Shown here: piece after piece, positions 9,961-20,922 of the stretch
Layout of the letters: every line of letters begins with the position of its first letter
Numbering within the stretch: the first letter of the stretch is position 1
Source: Pigoraptor chileana
Lineage: Eukaryota; Opisthokonta; Filasterea
NCBI GenBank assembly: GCA_943704495.1
Contig: CALSCR010000703.1
Location: 1 to 25,081, forward strand
Length of the DNA stretch: 25,081 nucleotides
Reading direction: 5' to 3'
The notes under the pieces: generated by a model
Told to the model about the DNA's origin: nothing
The model's database searches: none
What the model saw: only the letters and a program-made list of their open reading frames with translations
Position numbers and translations under genes: made by a program

Positions 9961-10635
9961 AATACTATGGCACTTGGTGCCATACTTTCCTTGCAAAAAT
10001 ACAGTGCTACGATACATGCATGTCTCTCAACTTTAACTGACGGACGTATACAATGAAGCTGCATTCAACAGATCGGATTAGACTCGAGGGATATATAATC
10101 TTTATATTTCGCGAACGCAATCGAGGAATTCAAATTCACAATTAAAAAAAACACACACGACATTTCAAATGCAAGTGGGGGTTGTACATGCACCACTCTT
10201 TTCGAAAAGCCGCGCCGACAGAAAAAAACACATTGATAACAACAGACCAAAAAGCTCGAGTTCGAAATTAAAGTCACATTGAATGGACCACAAATGAGTG
10301 AGAGAAAAAAAAGAGAAAGAGACACAGTGAAAGATCAAAAAAGTGAACGACGGCAAACGCGCGCGAAAGCAAGACGCAAAACGAAGGCAACGAACGACAG
10401 ACAATCAAAACAAAATGAAACACTGGCGATGCAGTCAAAAGTGATAGAGTAAAGAGTGCGGACAGTGCCAAGTGGAGCAGGAAAAAGGGATTTTTCACCA
10501 TTACACACAGAGACAGTCAAGATACACAGTGAGGGAAACAGAGGGAGAGAGAGATCTATAACTCAAGTCAGTGTCATAGGCGCTGTGCCATAGATTCCAC
10601 AAGAGGATAGAGAGCGAGAGAGATAGGCGTGGGGT
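9961..10635. other. Convergent intergenic region between the fusion gene and the DCDC1-like gene
   Basis: No coding exon is supported. The part around 10300-10345 is a purine-rich (GA/A) tract. Further on, near 10540-10625, GAGA-rich sequence flanks one minus-strand copy of the dispersed repeat. The 3' ends of two convergent genes must fall here. Confidence 0.5.
10556..10607 (-). repeat. Dispersed 53-bp repeat, copy 2 (minus strand)
   Basis: On the minus strand this reads CTTGTGGAATCTATGGCAC, then AGCGCCTATGACACTGACTT, followed by GA/CT-rich sequence. It matches the plus-strand copies with a few substitutions and lies just past the 3' end of the DCDC1-like gene. Confidence 0.75.
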
Positions 10636-13600
10636 CTAAGCGACGAGCGAGGCGCCGGCGCCCATTGTGTGACCAGGCACAAACGTCGAGTTGTTGCCCA
10701 TGACAGAGCGGGATCTGCAATTAAGTGTTTGATTCGTGGAGATGGAACGCAGACGCACGTGTGAAGACACGTCAGTTATACGCAGAGGAGACGTCACAGA
10801 CATCATGTACCACGATACAGAATAACTTAGCACAAGAAATAACACGCGCACGTCACGTGACACACACCTGTCTGGGGCGCGGGGCGACTTTGGAGGTGCA
10901 ATCACAGGAGCGCCGGTCGCACGCATCTGAATCTCCACAATCTCACCGACACTTGCCGTGCGGCGCATACTGCGGGACAGTGCGGCTTTTGCGAGAATTT
11001 GCTTGCGAACATCTGCCCGTTGGATGTGGATGTGTGTGTATATGTGTGTGTGTATTTGTGAGTGTGACAAAGGTAAGTAGTGCGACGGGAACAAACACAA
11101 CACAATCCAGGCAAGGGTCGCACATACAACCACACACAAACTGATAAACACAAGCTGCCCCACACACAGCACTCACCCTTGGGATCGCGAAAACTCTCCC
11201 CGCACGAGACCCACACAACAGTGTCTCTCGGCAGCTTTTGCAGTTCGTCCAGCGTGCGCAACTCCGACCCATCCGACGCAAACAGGCGACGCGCGGCGGA
11301 CGTCAAGCCAAGCCGCTTCATTGCATTCTCAAGCACCATTGTAAAGTCCGATCCCGTGACCACAACGCCGTCGTCGCGATCGCTGCCGTTCTCGCGCACC
11401 CAGAGACGGACAGCCGAGGCACGTGAGCACAGGCGGTGTGTCGCGGGTAGTTTGCGGGGCTGCATGAACACAGTTTGCCAATGGTTGAAATGGGAAGGGA
11501 TATAGAGAGATTTCAGTACTCAAAAAACGCCTCAGGTATAAGCCCATCGACTCCAAGCGAAAGAGAGAGAGATATAGGATTCTAGATAGTGTTTTAGGTG
11601 ATTATATATATATAGAGAGAGAGAGGATGAGAGAGAGAGACCCACCTGGAGGCTGAGTCCGTTCCTATTCTTGATCTCGGAGAGCTTGTCTTCAAGCCCC
11701 TGGGTGTAGTCTGCCAGCTCAAGTTCCTCCTTTGTCGGCGGTTCGTTCGGGTGGCGACGTGCACGCAGTTGCTCAACAAGGCTCTTTTCGTACGCAATTT
11801 GGTGGCGGAGTGCTTGCATTTGCCTCGTCACTGAAAGAGGGAAGAAAGAAAAAAAGTTCGCATGGCCACATTAATAAAACAAACTTAAGAATTGGTGGTG
11901 TGTCTGATTTTCTTCTTGTTCACTCTTTTCGCGCACGGAATATGCACACGGAGCATTAGGAGGAACAAATAAAACAACTCAAGACGTGTAGGCATTGACT
12001 ACACACGTGTGATATTAACAAATGAGCATGGTCCACATATACATAGCACACAACACAACATACACTATGCGTGCGCACTCACCGACAGGGTCGCGGAAGG
12101 GCTCTCCACACGACACATACACACGCACAGTCTCCCCTTCCTTGAGCTGCAGTCGCTTTATGTCGAATATTTCGGTGCCGTCTTGGTTGAACAGGCGACG
12201 TGCTGCTGTCTGTAGTCGCAGACGCTGCGTGCACATCTCTAGCATCTGTGTGTGTATATGTGTGTGCGTGCGTGTGTGTGTGAATAAGGGAGAATCAGAA
12301 CAGCGCAAACCAACACAAACTATCAAACCCACACAGGCAAAGACTCCCCTTCAAAACGATAAAAATAAATAAAATAAACAAAGAAATAAAGAAACGTCAT
12401 AGTCGATCGCAGCCGTTCAGGCACTTACCGTCGTGTGGTGAGTCGCAACGACAATAACAGCCGAAGACTGTTCCGAGTCTCCGTTGCGGAATGCCATTAC
12501 CCGAATCTGCGAATGCTGCTGCGCCTGCTTCCTCGCCGACGACGGCGACGACGGAACAACACCGCCGACGGTGGGTGATCCAAATGACATCCGTCCAGAC
12601 TCGCCAGCGCCGGGGCTTGCGCGGATACCTCCCGTCGACACGCGCGCTGACTGCGGTCGGACGCCCTTTGCCTTGCTGAGGGCAGCGTGAAGACGCTCCA
12701 TTTCGCGTTCCTCTGCGTCCTCGTCGAGGGTTGGCTCATCGCCACCGAGTGCCTTGCACGGGGACGCCTGTCCACACGCGCAACTGAAAGCATACTCTGA
12801 CATTGCCGCGGGTTCAATTCGGTGGGTGCGGTGGCACGACTTGGAGCAGGCCAGGCAAACAATGTAGTTTGAATCAATCCCCAGCGATGTGCGTCGCGAG
12901 CGTGCAGACGTAGAGACAGCCGCATGGGAGGGTGCAGCACTGGGAAAGGCGCCGTGGGCGTGCGTGTCGTGCGTGACGAGGGTGCCCCCGTTGAGCTTTC
13001 GCATCTCGTCTGTGCACGTGAGGCAGATGAAGCCAAGTTGCGAGGGAGGTTCGGTCGTGTTGCGGCCCCACGGCGAGGCAAGTGAGCATACGCCGGCCTT
13101 TTCTGTGGCAGCAAACGCTGTATGTCCAATTACGAGAGAAAAGAAAAAGGAAAGAAAACAAACACACCACAGAGGAATAGCAGAATATAGGGTTAGTGGA
13201 ATGCAAAGGAGCGTGGTTTGAGAGTGGAAAGTCTAGCAGTTGGATGGCCAGAGTCAAAACAGTTGTGCAACACATACACACACACACACGCCCAAAGACA
13301 CACGTGCGCGCATGCAATTGCTGCATCAATTTTAGAAACAACGACACCCACTGATTTCGGATGCACTGGCGGCAAATGCGAGAAGAGTTCCGTTCTCGTC
13401 AAAGTCGAACATCTGCGGCGCCCACTTGTCGCGATAACGCGCCACAACGGCCTTGGTTCCCTCCACCTTTCCATCGACAGCGACCTCAATACACAGTTCC
13501 GGATTGTCCACGAGAACAACATGCTTTGTGTCGGGCTGGTATATCCATGTGAAGCTGCAGCCGGCACGTGCCCGCTCCCCGTCCCCATCTCCGACATCCT

Positions 13601-15210
13601 CGCCCTCTGGCCTGGGCACAAACACAAGCCCGTGTGGAATGGCACCCTGCGGAGGTGCGCCATGTTGCGCAGGAAGCGGCAGCGGTGGCGGCGGCGCAAG
13701 TCCAAGCGCCGCATCGATACCGTATTGGTCGGTACTGTTATTCAGCGCCTGTTCGTCTCGCAAAGAGCGGGCAATCGCCTCTCTCTCCTCAACGGCGCGG
13801 TCGTTTTCTAGATCACGCGCCACATCTTCCGATCGATAACCAACGAGTTCGTAAGGCTCGTTACGGAGGCGGAGATAGCCCGTCTCTTCCTCGAGAAGCC
13901 ACAGCTGCGTGTCGTCACGTGGCTCGAGGGGCGCGAGTTCGATGGGACCGAGTCCATCGTCGTCTGGGTCGCAGCGCCGGAGCGCAAATGGCCGCTTCAT
14001 CTCGCGGAGTGCGCGGTAGAAGCTGCAAATGTGTGTGCGTGTGTGTGTTTGTGTGTGAATGCATGTTGATGCTAGGTCAGTGTTGAACACTCAAAAACAT
14101 ATGCTCATAAGAAAGTGAAAGAGAACGAGAGAGAAAAAGAGAAAAAGAGAGAGAGAGAGAAGACCCACCGTCGGCCCTTTGTGAGTTCGGCGGTGGCGCG
14201 TTCAATCTTTTCCGTTCGTCGCATGACCATCTCCTTCTTGGAGCGGTATTGGAATCCATCGCCGGTGGACACCTGTGAGCGCAACAACAAACAGACACAC
14301 ACACACAAAGACACCAAGGCAGCAGCACGGGCAAGTAGCGCGAGAGGTAGAGTGAGCAAAACGAAGCCACCGTAAGGTGTGTGTGTATATATATATGTGT
14401 GTGGGTCGGTAGAGAAGGCACTTCATGATCACATGTTATGCATGTATATATACACACGAACAGGCGAAGCACTCACCCAAACGAGAGTGTCGCGTGGGAT
14501 CGACTCGAGCTCAAAGTGCTCAGTACCGTCCTTCGTGAAGAGTCGCCGCGCCGCTGCGGGAAGACCCAGCGTACCTGTGCACCTGTCCAAGAACTGCAGG
14601 TAGCATGAACGCACGCACGCGCCAAAACGACAGTGGAGAGACGCGTTAGAACTGTACGTGCGTGCGTGCGTGCGTGCGTGTGTGTGTGTGTGGCGCATGG
14701 TAACCTACGCACACAAGCGCGGACTGCGGCTCCAATGCAAACACACAACACATACCCCCACATTTGTAAGGTACTCAACACAAGCAATTCATCAGAAAAT
14801 ACACACACACACACAATAATAAAATCACTAATAAGCTTGCAAGAAACACACCAAAAAATAGAGTGCCACCAAAGCGCAAAGAAAAAACCAACCAATTCAA
14901 ACTGTATCTGCGCGGCAGACTTCTTGTCGTCGTCAGCCCCGGATGCGGTGACACCCGGCGACTGCGACGCCTGCGACGTGCCGGATGTACCTTCGTCCTT
15001 GGGCCCGCGCTGATACATTTTGAGCCACCACGCAATGTTGAACTGCTTGTGCACAGACATACCCTTGGGCTTAGACTTCTGGTCCTCGTTGCGCGAAAAC
15101 ACCTGGGTAATTGGTGTGTGTGCGGGTGTGCGCATGTGTTGGTTGATGTGATGTTAGTTTGTGTAATCGTTTAGTGAGTGTCAGTGGCGTCAAATGTTGT
15201 CAATGTGATT

Positions 15211-15244
<34 letters not shown>

Positions 15245-18200
15245 ATGCTTGTAAGCAAACTATGCCACAACAATGCTCTGTAAACTCTTGAACATGAAAA
15301 GTCAGCCACCGCAAACATGCACACACACACAGTCTGCAAAGTAACGCACCTCTGCAACGTCCGGGGCAACGACAAATACTGCCCTATCCTTGTCAAAGTT
15401 CCCGTTTTGCAGCACGCGCAATCGTTGCGCAACTGATCTCAAAAACCTTGAATCTGTCTTGGGACCCGCGTCCGTGTTCACCGCGGGGGCGTTCGCGACC
15501 AGCCATCCAACCAGCGGCCACTTGAGCTGTTTGTTGGGCTGTCCGTCCGGCAAGACAGGCATTGTGAACAGGCGACGATTCCAGTCGGGATTCTCCTGTC
15601 GTGTGAGGCGGTGGTGGTACAGTTGATTGTATCCGTCTTGTAGCAGTCCAAAGCGCTGATTGGCAGCGTTCTTTTGCAGCGGCGCAACAACAAGCTTTCC
15701 CGCCTTTCCTTTTGCTGCGCCCCTCGCAAACGGGTCCATGTTGGGATCGGCAATCTCAATCATTGTGAGAACAAGATTCGAGACGTCACTGGCACATGAA
15801 GAAATGTGTGCCGTTGGATGCAGTTGCCACAGCTGTCGCGGATTGTTTGGAATTTTTCGATACGCAACAACCTCGATAGAGTCCCCAATGCGGTGTTTTC
15901 CGACGCTGAGGACGAGGTCAGGCACCTGGCGACTCGCAATATATCCGTCCGCGGTGAGCATCCACTTTTGCGCATCCACATCCTTTGTTCGCCGCTTCAC
16001 AAATGTAAGCTCCGGTTGCATGACGACATCGGGATTGCCCTTGAGCTGCACAAGGCTGCCCGAGCGCACCATCCGGGGCTCCTTGATCCCATCCCCGCCA
16101 TGTTCCCCGTCCGGACTGTGTGTGTGCGGTGTCGTTTCGGCGAATATGTTGAAACGAGAGTCCGTACGCTTGACCATTCCGACGCCGGGACGTCCAGACC
16201 CTTGCCCACCCCCCTCATTCGAGCTGCTATTTGCACTCGCGCCACCACCACCACCACCGCCGCCACCGCCGAGCAGACGTGCAGCCATTGCCGCATGGCC
16301 TGTCTTACCAGCAATACGTAGAGGCTCGCGGAAATCTGAGATATCCCCCGATTCGCTGTTGTCATTGTCACTCTGTGCGGCCGCATCTTCCTCGTGTGTA
16401 AGTTCAGCGGCGTCGTCACGCACCACCCAGTCACCCTGTCCCTTGCGGGCGCAGTCGCAGTGGGTCGGATCCTTGCAGTCGACAAGATGCGCCATGCCAT
16501 TCTTTGTCATTGCAACATGACGTCCCTGTGTGCTGAGCTCCAGAACGGTGTCTGTATGTGCGTGTGTTGTTTTTGTTTATGTAAACAAACATGAAAAAGA
16601 AGAAACACGAGGAAGGGAAAAAAGGTAAATACATGCATACCTAAATTAGATGCACTACGTCCACCCACCCACAACCAGACACCTTTGCCAAATAGATACA
16701 CACAGACACAGACACACACCTTCCGGCATGACAAAATCCTCGCCGCACGAGACGTAGACAACCATATCCCGCTTGACCTGTGCGCGCACATCGTCGATCT
16801 CTTCGCCCGTCTCAAAGAACAGCCGCTTGGCAAACGAAGTGAGGTTCAATCGCTTCGTGCAGTCGTCGAGCAACTGCAACATTACGTGCAAAACGCAAAT
16901 TTACAATTGTGGGATTCACTCGGTATGAGTCATGAGCGAATTTCACGTAACCTCCAACAACAATACGGAGACACAAAGTCCATATATATATCTACGACAC
17001 CATATGATTGTGTTGGTCAAGCAGCGGAAGCGGGAGACACACAAAAAGCACATATAAATGCACCGTTTACGTAAGAAGTATCCGTCAAACAGAGGACGAA
17101 TGCAAGTCCGCCCACCTTGTCCCTCAGCGCTGCCTTGTACGACAGCCCACTCCTCTTGAACATCGACGGCTTCTCAAAGCGAAACGTCAGATTTGCGTGC
17201 AGCGAAGTGTCTCCATTACGGACCACACGCAACTTGACCGTCTCATCAATTTGCACAAGCTTGCTCTTTCCAGACTCGAGTTCGGGAATGTGACTCATAT
17301 CGTTGCAGGGATGCGTTGGATCAAAGCTGGACGCGGGAACACTGTCTCGCAGCTCGTCTATCGCATGCAGACAATCACGTGCCTCGTCCGCCATCTTGTT
17401 CAGTTTGGCTTCCTCCACGTGTGCGTTGGCTTCGTGCGCCGACTTGATCTCCGTGTTGATGTCACTCAGACGCTTTTTTGTTCGCGCGACAAGCTGGTCC
17501 AGGTAGGCTGTGTTTGCGTGCGATATGTGATGGTTGTGTTGTGTTGTGTTGTGCGTGTGTGTTTGTGTGCGTGTGATTGTGTGTGTACCCGTGTATGTTG
17601 CATATATTAATGCCAGTGAACCAAGAGATACCCTTGCATTCTCGAAGACTCGAAAGAAAAATAAATAAAACACTTCACCCAATCGAAAAAGAAGGAAAGT
17701 AAGCGACAATAAACACAAGAACAAGATAAAAACAACAAAGTAGTGAAGTAACAAACCACTCGACAGTGCACTTGTAACCCACCATTCGCCCCTCGCGACT
17801 CGTATGGCTCCCCGCACGACACCCACAGCGGCCCGGATGTGCGACCGGCAGTCCCGCTCAGCCGTCGGTCTGGCACGGGCAGCTTGGTGAGATCTGTCAC
17901 GACGCGCCCGCTGATGTCAAACAGTTTCCTTGGGATTGAGGCGATTTTCAGGCGCTTGCTGCACTCTTCGAGAAACTATGTAGTGTGTGTGTGTGTGTGT
18001 GTGTGAATGTGGGCGTTGTGTGAGTGTGATGAGGGCGTTGTGTGCGTATGAATGTGCGCGTTGTGTGTGTATGTGAATGCGGGTGTCGTGTGTATGTGAA
18101 TGTGGGCGTTGTGTGCGTGTGAATGTGGGTGTCGTGTATATGTGAATGCGGGTGTCGTGTGCGTGTTTAGATTCAGTGCTTGTTCTTGGAAGTGCTTATG

Positions 18201-19581
18201 CCCCAGTTCGTCATAATCTTTGCGTCCAACAAATATATCAGTGAAATGCACGTGCATGTGTGTGTGTTCATGTATATGATTGCGTGGGTGCGTGCATGTG
18301 TGTGTATATGTACGATTGTTTGCGTGCGTGCATGAGCGTGTGTGGATTATTGTATGCGCGTGTGCATGTGTGTGCATGCATGTATGATCGTCGAACATCA
18401 TACGATACTGCACCTTCTCCAGCCGCGTTGACACTATCTCTGCGCCAATGACGCCATCTCCGTTCCTGAATACGAGCACTCGGTCGTTTCGCGGTACGAT
18501 CAGCTTGCGAATGCCATCTGTCACGGCCGCAACCGTCATTTTCGACTTGAATCCTTCTCCATATTCGAGTCCTCGTGTGGTCCATCTGGGCTTCACTCCG
18601 GCGATATCTGTGCACACACACATCACACAATAGAAAGCACGAAATAAGTATGCGAGTTGACGGTGGAGAAAATCCCATTGTCAGATCATACTCTGCCATT
18701 GTCAGATCATACTCCTTGCAACATGCAATAAAAACAACCAAACTCGCATCAGATCCAACAGAAAACCCACCCTTTGCAAACTGAAGCGGATCGATAAACG
18801 CCTCGCCACACGAGACGTACACTTTTGTGCCACCTTCGAGATGTCGAATGTCGAAAACTTCTTCGCCCGTCGCATTGAACACGCGGCGGGCGGGTGCTGC
18901 CAGGGCGAGTTTTTCACGGCACTCGCTCAGAAACTGCATCCGCCACAAAACGGGGAAAACACACAAGTAATAAGCCAATGTAGGAATCGCACAAGTCCAA
19001 CGATGCACCGCGACACCAGCACCCGAGAGAAGCCACTCTTTCCTAAGTGATCGAAACAATATTCGCTTTCATCCAAACTGTCTCTGGAGTCAATATTCAA
19101 ACAGGCGCAATGGAAGCACAGTTCCCACCTCTTCCATGCTGGCCGCGGCAATAATAACACCATCGTCCGCGGTGCCGTTACGCATCGCGATCACGCGCAC
19201 TGCATATTGCTTCTCCTCAACGAGCGGCCGTGCCTTTGCCTTCACCTTGGAGATCGGTGCAGACATTGGGCGCGCACGCTTCGACTTCACGCCACTTGAA
19301 GGCCGTGCAACTGCAGAGATGGGCCTAACCTTCTTCGCCGGTGGAGCCGCAGATAGTGCCGTCCCATCGGGATGCAACGGAGGCGCATAAAAAGGAGACG
19401 CATTTTCCCGCGAACTGCTCGTGTCTTCTGTGTGTTGCTGTGACGGATGGAACGATGTCGTTGCCGACCGTGATCGGTTGTCGTCGCGGTGAATCTCATG
19501 CATGTACTGCTGGATGAGCATTTCTTCCAGAGTGGCCGAGTCCTCCGAGTCGCCATTCGGCGCCCGCGTGGACCTGCCCAT
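10636..19581 (-). CDS. DCDC1: DCDC1-like multi-doublecortin protein with beta-trefoil and UBR-box-like regions
   Basis: Seventeen minus-strand exons: 19581-19129, 18933-18771, 18607-18414, 17975-17783, 17517 corrected to 17507-17116, 16873-16720, 16551-15350, 15102-14893, 14593-14477, 14272-14169, 14022-13352, 13117-12429, 12245-12083, 11830-11646, 11459-11177, 11012-10868, 10714-10636. All introns are GT-AG and in phase (5397 bp, 1798 residues; first in-frame ATG used). Six doublecortin-type units share RNGD, then FLxxCxxxL, ARRLF, and VYVSCGExFxDP: about residues 130-203, 248-333, 418-515, 893-1035, 1488-1567 and 1650-1724. Residues about 705-865 (QKWMLTADGY, LWQLHP) look like a ricin-B-type beta-trefoil, as described for DCDC1; 1061-1284 (TQLWLLEEETGYL, WAPQMFDFDENG) may be a second. 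Residues 1295-1405 resemble a UBR box. Coiled coils are likely at 336-390 and 1570-1625, and a Gly10 run at 611-620. Doublecortin domains bind tubulin, so a microtubule role is expected. Length is close to human DCDC1 as I recall it. Confidence 0.88.
12246..12282. repeat. GT-rich microsatellite at an exon boundary
   Basis: Imperfect (GT)n with TATA and CGTG interruptions begins directly beside the acceptor of the 12245-12083 exon of the DCDC1-like gene. On the coding strand it is a CA tract just upstream of the acceptor AG. Confidence 0.8.
12759..13087 (-). other. UBR-box-like zinc finger coding segment inside the DCDC1-like gene
   Basis: Within the 13117-12429 exon the protein carries C1295, then GFICLTC (C1316, C1319), VCLACSKSCHRTH (C1372, C1375, C1379, H1380, H1383) and FSCACG (C1397, C1399), with C1405 after it. 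UBR boxes show the order CLTC, CxxCxxxCHxxH, FxCDCG. UBR boxes recognise N-degrons in E3 ligases such as UBR1-UBR7. The spacer between CLTC and CLAC (about 52 residues) is longer than usual, and the acidic Asp of CDCG is replaced by Ala, so N-degron binding is uncertain. Confidence 0.6.
14656..14692. repeat. (CGTG)n(TG)n microsatellite
   Basis: Five or so CGTG units pass directly into a (TG)n run, inside the intron between the 15102-14893 and 14593-14477 exons of the DCDC1-like gene. Confidence 0.8.
15212..15242. repeat. (GT)n dinucleotide microsatellite
   Basis: A nearly pure (GT)15 run in the intron between the 16551-15350 and 15102-14893 exons of the DCDC1-like gene. Confidence 0.9.
18003..18168. 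repeat. GT-rich minisatellite, about 27-bp unit
   Basis: Tandem imperfect units of the form GTGAATGTGGGCGTTGTGTG, with variants GCGGGTGTCGTGT, fill the intron between the 18607-18414 and 17975-17783 exons. Reading the opposite strand gives a His/Thr-rich pseudo-ORF that is only this repeat. Confidence 0.8.
18250..18390. repeat. Second imperfect GTGCATG-rich repeat block
   Basis: Irregular units containing GTGCATG, TGTGTG and TGTATGATTG/TGTACGATTG recur in the same intron as the 18003-18168 minisatellite. The units are too diverged to assign one period by eye. Confidence 0.6.
18676..18714. repeat. Two-copy 21-bp direct repeat
   Basis: CATTGTCAGATCATACTC occurs at 18676 and again at 18697, a perfect 18-base match with a 21-bp period, in the intron between the 18933-18771 and 18607-18414 exons. 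Confidence 0.85.
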
Positions 19582-20379
19582 CTTTGATCGAGAATGCAAC
19601 GGCCCCAAGGGCAATCCCTCTATGTCTCACGGCACTCCCCTTTGCGTGCGTGTGTTGGTAGATGCCTCGCCGACGTGTAACGAAAAGCAAAAGTGCAACA
19701 AAGTCGACCAACCCAGGACTTATTCAACCAGTAGAACATAAATATATGCAATTATAACTTGTATAATAACCCGTATGCTACTGTCCCAATGTCTTAGAAG
19801 AACAAGCACCACAACAACTGCACTCGATCATAGTGAAGTATAGTGGCCAGTGTGTGTGTTTAGGCAGCGTAGTGTCATCTCGTGTGTGTTTCGGTGCTCC
19901 ACCTATTGAACATCCCCGGCAAAATCAGACTCAGCAGTCTCTCTATTTTCTTCCAAGTCTCACGAATTTACAAATTAATGTGATCGAGTCAGCCGCAGCT
20001 GAGTTGGGACTCAGTTTGGAATTTTTTCAAAAATTTATTTTTTCCATAGTTACTGGCCAGGAATGCAACGAGGTTTAACCGAGATTTCGGAATGTGCGAC
20101 GGCTGGCTTTTTGCACTGACCGTCGGAAGGGCTGCCCCTGCTATGGCCAGTTTGCAACATGAAACTGCACTGACATTTCCCCACGGTGCATTTGTGCAAG
20201 ATTCACAAAGAACGTGGTACATGCTTCGTAGATGCACAATGTTATTTATCTTCGTTTTTGCCGCCGCCGGTGACGTCGCGCAGCCGGCCTGTCGTTAATC
20301 AGTCAGCCAGCTGCCTATCACTGCCGATCGCAGATACAGTTCGGCATAGAGTGACTGGCCGTGTGTGCCGGTGCTGCGT

Positions 20380-20580
20380 GCGTGCTTGTGTGTGTTTGTG
20401 CGGTGTGTTTGTGCGGTGTGTTTGCCAGTGTGTGCGGTGTTGTGCGGTGTGTTTGCCAGTGTGTGCGTTTGTGTGTGGCGTGCGTTTGAGTGTGTGTGTG
20501 TGTTTATGTATGTTTTTTTTTGTGTGTGTGCGTGTGCGTGTGCGTGTGCGTGTGTGTGCGTCGGTGCGTTTCAGTGTGTG
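20380..20580. repeat. GT-rich minisatellite
   Basis: The unit TGTGCGGTGTGTTTGCCAGT is repeated around 20410-20465 with a period near 34-40 bp. It passes into looser GTGTGCGT repeats with a T8 run at about 20514-20521. Confidence 0.75.
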
Positions 20581-20609
20581 TAGGTCGGAAGTTGTCGTCT
20601 GGACCGTGT

Positions 20610-20647
20610 CACGTGATGAAGCATACTCACGTGGGCTACCTCACGTG
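20610..20647. promoter_or_regulatory. Triple CACGTG E-box cluster upstream of CLPTM1
   Basis: CACGTG lies at 20610-20615, 20628-20633 and 20642-20647. Two sit in the extended context TCACGTGA, close to the CLEAR/TFEB-MITF consensus GTCACGTGAC. CACGTG is common across this CA/GT-rich window, so only the tight spacing next to a promoter makes these notable. Confidence 0.4.
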
Positions 20648-20922
20648 ACCAGATGTAAGTCGAAAGCCGCTATTTAGTAAACTGAAACCGATATGTTATC
20701 CATTAATATTGACAACAATAATGTACTTATGTGCGGTATTCGTTGTGTCACATGTGCTGCTGACGTGATTCAACACATCCTCGTGCAAGTGGATGCAACG
20801 GATGGATGGAATAGTCCAAACTAATTGGCAAATAATGTGACCAAACAAAGTGAAATATAACAGCCGAACGACACATCCCTGCGCCGCAAGAGGAATCAAT
20901 CTGCATCTCATAGTTGATCTCG

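Larger units (their letters stand above)
19582..20922. promoter_or_regulatory. Divergent promoter region between the DCDC1-like gene and CLPTM1
   Basis: About 1.3 kb separates the two opposed start codons. No exon is supported; short ORFs here have no recognisable domain. The region holds an AT-rich part near 19735-19770, a GT-rich minisatellite at 20380-20580 and three CACGTG boxes at 20610-20647. Both promoters and 5'UTRs must lie here; no start site can be assigned. Confidence 0.45.

Noticed and set aside
10852-10861. Perfect GTCACGTGAC (CLEAR-type) site
   Set aside because: It lies in the last intron of the DCDC1-like gene, far from any start codon, and CACGTG is common in the window, so no regulatory role is claimed.
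15660-16520. Plus-strand ORF of 286 codons opposite the DCDC1-like gene
   Set aside because: It is the antisense of the 16551-15350 exon. Its Pro-run is the complement of the Gly10 codons, and it has no domain of its own.
17976-18260. His/Thr-rich minus-strand reading frame continuing past exon 18607-18414
   Set aside because: The HTHT and HNAHIH repeats are translation of the intronic GT minisatellite. A good GTG donor at 18413 and acceptor before 17975 remove it and restore a doublecortin unit.
19833-20078. 81-codon plus-strand ORF in the gap before CLPTM1
   Set aside because: No recognisable domain and no supporting neighbour exon; it could be 5'UTR or chance.
20186-20677. Val/Cys-rich plus-strand ORF upstream of CLPTM1
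   Set aside because: It is encoded almost wholly by the GT-rich minisatellite at 20380-20580, with no conserved domain.
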